DNA from: Cladorhizidae sp. MBARI D1340-BT2
Lineage: Eukaryota; Porifera; Demospongiae; Poecilosclerida; Cladorhizidae
Reading direction: 5' to 3'
Length of the DNA stretch: 64,000 nt
Assembly: GCA_028752905.1 (NCBI GenBank)
Contig: JAQNBH010000017.1
Location: 36,707,101-36,771,100, forward strand
The translations under genes and the position numbers were made by a program. Shown piece after piece: positions 41,301 to 53,300 of the stretch (within the stretch, counting starts at the first letter, position 1; each line of letters begins with the position of its first letter). The notes under the pieces were generated by a model. That model made no database searches. It was given only the letters and a program-made list of their open reading frames with translations, and was not told the DNA's origin.

Positions 41301-44300
41301 AACTAGTTGAAGATTTCTTTGCTGTTCAAAACAGATGGGAATGACATAATTGACTGTCCAATAACAATACTACCAAGGAAAAGTGGGAAGTTTTCTGGTG
41401 CTTTACTGTTTGTGGCAAAGAATGCTAATTCAATATCAAGGTATATATGTGTATGTAATCAGCTTTGATCACAGGAGGATGTCCATTATATCTCTCTACT
41501 TTGTTACCAATGTAATTCAGATAAAATGCTCCCACAATCTAGTAAAACACAAGTCAATACACTAAAGATGTTGGGATGATTTGTTTGCTTCCGTTTTTGT
41601 TACTGTATTTTAAATGATTGATTCACTGATTGAATATTTAAACTATATTAATTTATTGTTATTATTGCTATTGTTGTTGTTATATAGGGAAGAGGTGGTT
41701 ATGTCTTTTTTTTCTTTTTAAGGAAGAATCTTTCTCTTCTTTTTTTGTTTATTTTCAACTCTTGACCATAAATTGTACATTTTCTTGAATAAATAAAGTA
41801 TAATAATAGCAATATAGATATAAAGTAAGGCCAACTTGAATCACCTATTTTTTTGTCTCAATATCATACTTGCTTGTAAAAGTGATTGAACAGAATATCA
41901 AATACAACCCAGTTACAATTCTCCATTTCGCTCCTCCCAATGGTAGCACTCGATCAAATTCTGAGGACAAAGTTTCATCCTTTTATCACATTTGGTTCAA
42001 AGTGGATTGTGAAGTTGAACCATGTGCACCAGTGCAGACCATCTCCGCATCCTGTCCAGTATTCTCAAGTACTCTTGTGCAAATTCCTAAAGTCATCAAC
42101 GAATCAAATGTAAGATTTATGCTACAGTAACATATTCACTATGACAGTGGTGAAGTTTATGTTAAGCATGCAGGGATCATTCTAATTACTATACGTGAGT
42201 CAGCATTAATGACTCACTTGGTACACGACATGCAAGGACAGTAACTATAGTTCACTGGACTTCTTGGTAGACAATTTAATTTGAATTCTTTTGGATGCAA
42301 CATTAGTGCTTTGCACACCTGTGCTATTAACAAGGACCACAGTGTGGTGACATTAGCTATTGGCAACACCACATACAATAGCATCAAATGGAATAGATGT
42401 GCAAATTCTGTGCTATTGCATGATTGTTAAGCACTTGCAGCCACAGCATGAGAGGACTCATTCCACATCAAATATATTTTTTTAATTTTAACAACCACAT
42501 TCCTCATCACAACGAGACTCCCCTAAAATAACTAAAATCTATACCCCTTCAATAGTCACATGTTCACAAGTGGTCCATTGTCTCGAGCCAGTATTGCTAC
42601 ATCAAGGATATCCTGAACTTAGAGCAAGTTTAGAGATGTACAACTCCCTTTTCCCCCTCAAATCTTTCCTGAGTTCTCTGGCATGCATACACCCGTAACT
42701 TCAGAGTACCCTGATACCAACTTGGAGTTCGCTTGTTTTTATTTTTGTTAATTTTCCACATATTGCTCCGAGTGTAATTACTGCTCAATATAAATGGGGG
42801 CTCTACTCTAGATATGTGCATATAATTAACACGCCTCACACCTCATTCTAAGTGTTGCTACATATGCACTGTTGTAATGCTGATGTTCAGTATCCCTGTG
42901 AATACTGGGATGTTTAGGTTTCTATTGAGTGTGACTATGCATCGGGTCCTGCCACATTCTCTGTGCCACCATCTCAAGATGTCACTTATTCTATGACATT
43001 CTCACCACTGTCAGTTGGAGTCCACAATGGAAAGTAAATACATATATTATGTATTCTATACTTGAATATACCCACTGTTGTATTTTCCTATATGTGCAGC
43101 ATTTGATATTCCCCCATATTCCACTAGAGTTTATTTTATCACAACTGTGCATAAGCATAGTCATTAACTGTTTCCAGGAAAAGCTGTTCTTCTTGATGAC
43201 GAAGATGTTAACCAATTTATTGACAGTAACTACTGTCAATAAAATTAGAAATAAGTGCAATACATAGTGTCCGTCTGGATCGACTGACTGACAACAGACC
43301 ACTGATTGATAGACACACCGACCATTATATTATAAATCACATTAATTATTAGGAGTGTATCAATTATCAATTATCCCAATTTTGAATGTGGTGAGTCATT
43401 TCCCTCGCAAGCTAAATTTTCACTCTGCCTTAGACTCATGAAATACCTTATCCGACTGTGACTTATATATATGAAATACCTTATCCGACTGTGACTGACG
43501 TAATAAGATAGATATATATATATATATATGAAATACCTTATCCGACTGTGATTGACGTAATAATATGTGCACTCATATCTATACAAATATACCTAAAAGT
43601 AGTAAACTTCACAATATTGAACTAATACACATGATGTTGATCAGTAATGTTCTTGTGGCTATGTGTTGTGTCAATTGTAGTGTATATTACCCTATATCAT
43701 GCACTGTGAAGCAGATATATATATAATGTCTGTCCATAACTAACTATCATTGAGTCTTGTGCTAATTGCCTACCACTAAGCACCTACCACCCTGCCTTCA
43801 GCAATGAATAGATGCAAGCTACGTACCCAGGACAAACATCCAGTATAGAAATTTCACGCGTATGCCCATGGAAAAATTGTTGACCCTCATTTTTTTTAAT
43901 GGTTATTATTATTAGAATTAGGATTAGAATTAGAATTAGATTGATGAGGGCTAAAGCATCTAGTCGAAATGACAGTTTAAAGTTGATTATTGAGAAGGTT
44001 ATTGTAAAAATTATTATTATTATTGTTATTATTATTATTATTATTATTATTAATATTCCTATTATTATTATTATAAGCGAAGTACGCCATCAGTGGGAAG
44101 TTTAAAGGGAAAGTTTGTACTGCTGTGGCTGTATCTGTATTGGGTATATTTATCTGCCATATATTCACCTGCAAAAGTGATGTGTAGGTTACCTCTCTTG
44201 GACATATTGATGGTCGTCCTTGTGAAAATAGATCAAGAACAGGCATAAAGATCGATGAAGGGATGGGGGGAAAAATGCATGTACTACCACTCAATGGATG

Positions 44301-47300
44301 CTGCTCTCATAGACAGCGAGTACAAAAGAACATGATATTTAGAGTAAATATAACTGGTCAATAGAGGTGAGTTTGGTAATGATGGAGAATGTACTAAACC
44401 TAAATAATCAGGTGTAGGATGTCTAAAACAAAATGATTATATGATCTTCCCTTCATAATTTGTCAGCTAGCAAGTACTGCCTTATGACCCACTCAATGTT
44501 TAGTGTTCCATCAGCCGACCGGCACTACCTCTTCCCATCTTCAGGAGAAGCTGCTTCCAAGTGGTCTTAATAAAAATCCTCTCAGCCAAATTCCACATGT
44601 AGATCTCTATTTCACAACCAGCTAGCCCATTATGTTGGCAAGGCATTTACTTGTGCAATCATGCATAAATTGGGCACCTGTGTAAAAAAAACATGTATAT
44701 ATACTCATCATATAATAGCAAGAAATAATAGTCTCCATATATTCTTCAGCTTGCCATGCAATACCTAAATGCATATCTAAAGGTTGTTATTGTTAGGAAT
44801 AAACTTATTAGAGGGCAAATACATTTATCTGTAGTATGGTATAGGAATCAGCTCGATTAAAGTAATCAGACTAAAGTTATGCAGTGCAATGTTCTGCTTG
44901 GCCTAAACTTACAGCAAAGAAATCCATCCACGATCACAAAGAGAGGGTGTTTTCCAGTGAGCATTAGTGCCTGTGCATCTATTTTCAGCAGAAGCACTTC
45001 CAGAAATAACAGTGAAAAAGGCCTGGAAGAGACACTCCAAAATACTAGTTGTGCATTGTCTGACATTATTTTTAGGCTCACTACCTAGCAGCATGAACCC
45101 ACTTCATGCTTATAGCTGCCATGGGTAGCTTCTAATTTTGCATTTTTCTCTCCAAAAAAACACAGAATACCTTCCTCCAATAAGTTAGTTCACTAGCAGA
45201 CCTAAGAAAACTTCAAGAAGATTCTATCTTCTTTCTTTCTTTCTTCCCTCCCTCACTTCCTTCCTTTCTTCCTGCCTTCCTTCCTTTCTCCCCTCCCTCC
45301 TCCTTCCTGCCTTCCTTCCTTCCTTCCTTCGTGCCTTCCTCCTTCCTTCCTTTCCTCTTCCCTTCCTCCTTCCTTCCTTCCCTTCCTCCTTCCTTCGTGC
45401 CTTCCTTCCTTCCTCCTTCCTTCCTTTCCCTTCCTTCCTCCTTCCTTCCTTCCTTCTTCGTGCCTTCCTCCTTCCTTCCTTTCCTCCTCCCTCCTTCCCT
45501 TCCTCCTTCCTGCCTTTTCCTTTCCTCCTTCCTCCTTCCCTCCTTTCTCTTCTATCTATACCAGACATATTTTTGTACCCAGCAGGTATGTTCATTATAT
45601 TAATTATGTTCATTATTTAATTTTAAAATGAGCTATTGTAAAGACTCAACTCTAGCAAATGAAATAGTATTTCTAGTGTGCTAACTGGCAGGAATAGCTA
45701 TGTAAGTAAGCAACCTAGAGGTGTGTTGTATTATCACAATCAGCAATGTCACATTGAGGTGAGCGTCGATGATGGGAATATATGACAAGGATCTAGAGGT
45801 GTGTTGTATTATCACAATCAGCAATGTCACATTGAGGTGAGCGTCGATGATGGGAATATATGACAAGGATAGTTAAGAGCAGAGGCATTGAACTAGACTA
45901 GGTAAACTACTTGTGGGGCTAATGTGTATGTGTGTTTATACCTTACTAGCAGTGGTACTCGGTGTTGCCCGGAGGGGGGGGGGGGGGGTGGGGGGAAAGA
46001 GAAATGACGTAAGTATTGTCACAGAAATTTTGAAAATGCAAAATCCAGTCATAAAAGTACTCGCCACATAAAATGAGTCCATTCCTAAAAACAAGAACCA
46101 TTCTGTAAAGGTACCTGTTAACTAAAATCAAGAAAATGGTTGTCTTAATAAAACCTTCTTTGGGTGGTCTTTAAACATCACACAAACGATTAGCTTATGA
46201 TGATGTTTATACCCAGCGCTGCCAGGACCAAAAAGTGAATAACGCAAGTATTAATTACAGATCATACATTGTTGTTAAAAGCTAATCTTTCTGGGTGTCA
46301 CACAAGTTTGAAAACATAATAACAGCAGGGTTACCCCGAGGGAGGGAAAGAAAAAGGGAAGTGATGCAGGTATTGATCAAAGTTGTATTAAGAAATTCAA
46401 AATACAAACTTAAAGGTATCTGATATGAACTATTCACAGGGTGGTGAAAATGCCCACAAAACTGTCAAAAAAATAGTTTTTCTCCACATGAAGCAGGGCC
46501 TAGGTATCCAGTAGATGTGCTCTCCACGAAAAGCCTAGGCAACTATTAGCTGTGTTGCCTATGAAGTAGGGCATAGGAATCCAGTGGCTGTGCTCCCCAT
46601 GAACAGGGCCTTTGAGCCAGGCTCACCATGAGGAAGGGCCTATGCATCCAGTAACTCTGCTCCCTATGAAGCAGGGCCTAGGAGTCCATTAGCCTGGACC
46701 CCCATGGAGCAGGTCCTAGGCACCCAGTATCTGTGCTACAAAGGTGCATAGCAATTCTCTTTTCCTCTGGCTGTGTGCAGCTTCTCCAGATCGCCATCCT
46801 AGGTTGCTGCTCTAGTATTTCGTAGCTTTATCTTACTCGCCAAGGATATTGTGATGAAGGGTTTTTTCCTTTTGTTTCTGCAAACAGCTCTTCCAGAGCA
46901 CCACCATAACTTGCTATCTTTACTACTCCATGGCTCATCATCGAGGATAATGAAAATACACAATTTTTGTTTCAGTTTTGGTCGCATTCGTGATTCCAGG
47001 AAAAGGAAAATCATTCGCTTACAATGCAGCTGATGTGTATAGCAGGTAGGTGATGTGTATAGCATTGGCAATGCAGCTAAGTGATGTGTATAGCATTGGC
47101 AATGCAGCTAGGTGACGTGTATAGCATTGAATGCAGCTAGGTGATGTGTATAGCATTAGCAATGCAGCTAGGTGATGTGTATAGCATTGGCAATGCAGCT
47201 AGGTGATGTGTATAGCATTGGCAATGCAGCTAGGTGATGTGTATAGCATTGGCAATGCATCTAGGTGATGTGTACAGCATTGGCAATGCAACTAGGTGAT

Positions 47301-50300
47301 GTGTATAGCATTGGCAATGCAGCTAGGTGACGTGTATAGCATTCGCAATGCAACTTGGTGGCATGTATAGCATTGGCAATGCAGCTAGGTGATGTGTATA
47401 GCATTGGCAATGCAACTAGGTGATATGTATAGCATTGCGAACGTGGAAAAATGCACGCACAAGTTAATTAACTAAACAAAATGGCCGTCCAAGATCACAA
47501 AATAGAATGAAGAGATGCAATATTTTTGTTTATTTTTTTCATGTAAAGTTTGGTCTGCATAAGTTGGTCCTGGGAAATAAGTGGTCATACAAAAAAAGAA
47601 TGCTATACTTTATATATATATATATATAATATTATATAGATATATTGAAACTGCCCCCCCAAATAAACTGTTGACATTACTTGTCAGGACTAGTTAAGAT
47701 GAAAGATAGAAGGATAGAAAAAGAGACAATGCACCGTACACATTTGTATTCACCTTGAGCATTTTAAAGCCATTTTCATCCAGTGTCATATTCCTTCTTT
47801 TCTTTGAATCTGTATTCATTTTGTGCATAACGTTTTTAATTGGTAATGACGAGCCTAAATTGTTGTCTTGTAAATAGAACAGTCCTTGTTACCTTCTTCT
47901 TACGTCAATCAATGAAGGGAGATTTTTTCCATATCTTAGCTTTATTATTGTCTTAGCCAGAAAAATAGTCATCTGTTTGATTCAAAGCTGCTTCTTTTTA
48001 CCTCCAGTACCTCCAACATGTAGAGTAAATAGGACACATCAACATGTCCTAGAATTGCTATCATTCACAGTAGAAGCCACAGATTAGCAGCAGTTATCAG
48101 GGATCGTATTAGTTCACTTCTCTCTCTCTCTGTGTAGGGTTATATTTCATTCATCTGCTGATGGTGAATTTTGGTATGAACTCTGTCTTGAAGCACTGGA
48201 CCCAGTTGTGATCCATTTACCAGTATTGGAATGTGAAGTTGGCAGGTATGCACACATACATACACACACACACATGCACATGCAACATGCACACACACAT
48301 TATATGCACACATGTACACACATACACACACATGTCATACACATACACATGCACACTTGCATGCACATGCACACAATGAACACACATATATACACATGTA
48401 TACACACATGCACATGCACACAATGAACGCACATACATACACATGCATACACACATGCACATGCACACAATGAACACACATACATACACATGCATACACA
48501 CATGCACATGCACACACAGTGCGCACATTCACACACACACACATATGCACACATGCATGCACACACCACACATGCATGCACACACATGCACACAAACATA
48601 TACACGTACACATGCATGCACATACACAAATACAGCACACACACACAGATGCACATACACACATGCAGACACACAAATGCACATACATACAAACAGACAC
48701 ACATATGCATACACATACACACATGCATGCACTGAATACCATAAATCTGGAATCCTTACATTTTTTAACACACGAAAAGAATTTTTGCACTATTTCTGAT
48801 GAACGTTAGAGCATGTAGTCCAAACATCAAGAGAGTAAATTTCAAATTGACTATTGAGAAGATCATTGCAATTTCATTATGTCAACTGAGAGTTCAGTGA
48901 GAAAATTATACGCTTTGAAAAAGAAGCAAAAATGGTGAAATTAGCACTTATGCAAAATCGTACACACACTGGCAACAGAGGAGAAAAGGTAATTTTAAAG
49001 CTTGCCATTATATATACTGACATACTAGACTGAGATCTCTTGCCCCCCCCCCCCAAATAAAGCACACACAATACTTTTTAACAGAAAGCACTCCAGTATA
49101 TATGCAGTACATTGCAAGTGTTGCTTGTCCTCTGACCTCAACTAATTCCGCTGTTATTATTATTGGGGGTGACAATAATTGTGGTGAAGTGTATGTATGG
49201 TATGAATGAAAGGTCATGGTGTGTAATTTTTATACTAATTTCTTTGTCACTGAAATTGTATATCTTAGGAGCTGTCGTCAAGTGGTTACTCTGCATAATC
49301 CTTTAGACAGGGAAGTTAGTTTCACATGCAGCAATCCTAACACCAGACACTACACTGTGACCGGCCTAGCACAAGGAACAGTATGTTAACATGTATTCCA
49401 GTGATATCTCGCACATTATTCTAGTGATATCTCGCACATTATTCTGTGATATCTCACACGTTATTCTAGTAATATCTCACACATTATTCTAGTAATATCT
49501 CACACACTTTGTTCTTTCTGGCCCAGTGATTATAGTAATGTGGTAAGATGGTGCCACAGATTAACAAAAGTCTGGTATAGTTTAATGACAACGATTGGTC
49601 ACAATCTTCTGTTCTTGCTTGGAGGCCACATATAAATGATAGCAATGACAATATGATGGCATCATTGTCTGTCTAATATGTGATATATTAATGTTCTCAT
49701 TCATTATAGAATCAGATGGGTCATAATCATGCACATTTTGTGAGAAATGCATTGCCACTAAACATAGTGTAGCATTGACTTCATTTGTCCCGATGAAGAC
49801 AGAAGCATTCAGGTGAAACATTGCCATAAAGAAGCAAGTCATGATTAAAAGATAGATAAGATAATAATAACAATATTAGGCTCTAATAAGTGGAATCCTT
49901 CCTTAAAGTGGAAGTGATTATGCCTTTCCTTGAGTGATTTCTATTATATTTGGCCATATTTGGCCACAATCTGTTGATTATTAGTTTCTCATCTTCCACC
50001 CACATCTAATTTAAAAATTTACAGCAAACAGTAATTCACTGCCCACATCAAAGTTTATTTCTGGAGACTCTTTTGCTGGGGAAGGTGACATATGAACCTA
50101 TATTTACTAGGAAGCACTCCAAGCCCCTTCGTTCACTCTTAAGAAATGAGATGCTCCTATGGATTTCTTTGCTCTAAATTTGTTGTAGGCAATGCACAAT
50201 GCTGTGTGTGTAGCTATTGTTCACTGATGTCATTCTTATACCTTATTGTATTTGTGTTTATTGTATTTGTGTAAGTATTATCCTAGTTATATGAAATATA

Positions 50301-53300
50301 ATAGTGATAAAGGCGGAAATTATTATAATAAGAAATACATGTAGTTATAAGCATTGAGAATAGTATAACTACCACCCATTTACATGGACACATGAACTTT
50401 TCCTCGTGAGAAACTAACAAACAACTAAGAAATTTATAAAGTATAAAAAAATGTACATATCTATCACTAAATTATACATGAGACAATATCGTTAATCTCT
50501 GAACTATTAGCAGTGCCTTAACCAAGGATAATTCAACCTTCACTCTCCAGACATAGGCTGTAACAGATTTATTTATCCCTCTCTCAGATTGACATTGCTC
50601 CATATTCACAACAGAACGTGACAATTCTGTTCTACCCGTCATCCCTAGGAAATAGCAGTCATCATGTGGACTTGTCATTCACAAGTCGTGAGGTATGAAT
50701 ATCTTAACTTTAGTATGTGTGCCTCTCCCTCCAGCGCTTTCGCTCGACTATACATTGGCACGATGTAGTATATGCTCTTCATCCATTCACTACTGCTTGT
50801 CTGTCTTAGGGTCTCCCGAACTTGGAATAAAATTATCTTATAATCTCTGTCCCTCAGCACTTAAGCTGTAACAAGTTGGTGACAAGTATAATATACTATT
50901 TCAACCAACATAATTTATATTGAAGTAATGATATGAGGTCATGCTGCTAACTTACAGTGTACTTTGAACTTTGATGATACCGTACAGCTGGTTGTTGAGC
51001 CGGTGGCACCTGTTTATTTCTGTTATGCACCTACTTTACTATTGGTTTGTATCTTTATTAAACCCACATACCTTCTTGCCCAATGTGGAAGCAGGTATAG
51101 GACATGCATGACAAGTGGTCATGTACATAGCACATACCATGCAGAATGAGGTCTATATTTTTGCCAAATTTACCCTGTGGTTGTGTGAGGGTAACTGGAA
51201 GTAGAGAGGTAGTGGTTGCCAGATCTCCTGATATATTTGATAGCCTCAGACTTACGCTGTCCAGAGAGTTGTGCTTTATAAGAACTCCTGAAGGTTGGGA
51301 AGACATTATTCAATTCTCACATACACACAGTAGCAGAAAGATTGTGCATACAAATGAAATTCAATTACTGTGCCGCATGAGTATACTCGCTCTAGCAGCT
51401 GCTCACTAATAAGGGGGAGTTACCACGTGAGTATGCTCGCTCTAGCAGCTGCTCACTAATAAGGGGGGAGTAACCACGTGAGTATGCTCGCTCTAGCAGC
51501 TGCTCAGTAATAAGGGGGAGTAACCACGTGAGTATGCTCGCTCTAGCAGCTGCTCACTAATAAGGGGGAGTAACCACATGAGTATGCTCGCTCTAGCAGC
51601 TGCTCAGTAATAAGGGGGAACTAAACCACAAATTCTAACATAATCTCATGGTTACGACTTTGGAGCTCCATAGGTTCTGCACACTTCTCTGTATGGACTT
51701 GATATATAACTCACAAGATAGGTCTCTCTGTATAACCTCTTTTAATACTAAAAATATTTCCTATGCCAAAGCTAAATGGGGTGCCTCAAAACCTTGAAGG
51801 CCTGCTACTGATTGGAAAATACTAATTGCTTGAGCCATTTCTAGTACACTTTTGGCATTCTAGTATTCTCTGGGCTATTTCTAGTAAGCTTTGGGCCACC
51901 TCAAGTCCCATATGTTTATGATTTGGCATTTAGCCTACTTCTGGGCTTATTACTTTGGGTCACTTCTAGTATGCTTTGAGCCACTTCAAGTGTGCTTTGG
52001 GCACTCTAAAATTGTATGGGGTGCTTATGCTTTGGGTCATCTAGGCCAAGGGTCCTTTTAGTATGCTTTGGGTCACTCTTGGACCACTTCTAGTATGCTT
52101 ATAATTGTTTGAGCCAACTTCTAGGGTAATTTGTGTCACTTGTGTATGCATTGGGTAACTATAATATACTCTGGGTCACTTCTAGTACATTTCGGACCAG
52201 TTCAAATATGTGGGATCACTTCTAGTTTATTTGGTGTAAATTCATATATGCATTGGTCCACTTCTAGTATTCTTTGGGCTACTTCGAGAGCATTTAATGA
52301 GTATTGTGCATAGTAAAAGAAAATACTAACATTTGGTTAAAGAATACTAGCTCAAGATTTCATATTAAAATGCAAACATTAATTAATGCCGAGACACAAA
52401 GAACCAATGCATAATTATATTGTACTTAATTCTGTTGCTAAGTATATTATAAAGACACTCCCTCTTTCACAGTTTGGCCAGCAAGTGTTTGATCTTCGAG
52501 GAACTGGAACAATGCCAAAAGCATTCCATGCAACAGTAGTCAAGTCCAACATCAACTCCTCAGCGTCTCATACAATCCCTTTTCTAAATCCGCTGAAATC
52601 ATCCACAAAATTTTGTTTGTCTCTGAAAGGAAAGGACTTGAGCAACTTTTATTTGTTAACGAGGCAGTCCAATAAGAGAGTGACCCTTCAGGAGGGAGAG
52701 ACAATTGACATTGCTTTGATATTTGCTCCTAAGGAAATGTACAAACATGAAGTAGTTTTCTCCATCTCGATGGATGTGAAACGTACTAGTGATTCCTGTG
52801 AGGAACCAGGAACACAGCACCGGCTGTGTTGGGAATATCCTATTATTGGCCAACCTCAAGTTCAGCTCATGCCTGGGAGTAGTGCACTGAAAATCAACTG
52901 CCATGCCAAGAAAACAACTGAAAAAGTAATGGTCGTTCATTTGAAGATGTCTTCAAAAGCTTCGAATGCAAGATTTATCAAGAGTCAAGGTATAGTACTA
53001 TACCTGAATTGCTTCCTGTGCTTAAATGCCCTAGGGTCCTGTGGCTCTGACGTGATATTTCATAGTTGTGGGCCAATCAGAATGCCATTAGTCACTGGTA
53101 AGTACGGAATTTCGATTCTGAATGTAGTAGCTCGCTAACTATGTTAGAGCAAGAACTCCTGAAGTGTCTTTCCTTCGCCCATTCTTATTGTATGGTATTA
53201 ACATGAGATGTATGGTTTGTAGTGAAATTGGGTATAAATACCACTCATAATGTAGAGGGGGTGGCAATTGCACTCAGCTTCGCCTCATGAAAGTTTTACC

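Larger units (their letters stand above)
43034..48137. other. intron 37, repeat-rich, 5.1 kb
   Basis: No exon was seen. Contents from left to right: three gaaataccttatccgactgt repeats with (TA)n (43435-43560), a family A piece (43940-44012), an (ATT)n run (44010-44075), family E copy 2, polypyrimidine tract (45230-45555), a 78 bp tandem duplication (45715-45870), a G-run (45974-45999), a degenerate array (46490-46745) and a 31 bp minisatellite (47036-47440). Confidence 0.6.
50693..52472. other. intron 40
   Basis: A 1.8 kb intron. It contains an exon-like stretch at 50957-51001 that I rejected, an unrecognised open frame (51146-51409), a 50 bp minisatellite (51379-51620), a family I copy (51640-51800) and a degenerate array (51830-52290). 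Confidence 0.55.

Noticed and set aside
45224..45613. 129-codon lysine/arginine/glutamate-rich frame
   Set aside because: Translation of a polypurine strand, opposite the TTCC tract.
48140..48809. Cysteine/methionine/valine and histidine/threonine-rich frames on both strands
   Set aside because: Translation of the CA/TG-rich repeat.
50957..51001. Exon-like stretch CTLNFDDTVQLVVEP after an acceptor, phase 0 to 0
   Set aside because: It would fit phases between exons 40 and 41, but it breaks the ASH strand that joins them directly (SREFGQQVFDLRGTG). The following GT is weak.
51146..51409. 87-codon frame with FDSLRLTLSRELCF and an opposite 82-codon frame
   Set aside because: Both strands are open and neither shows a known domain; the right end runs into a minisatellite.
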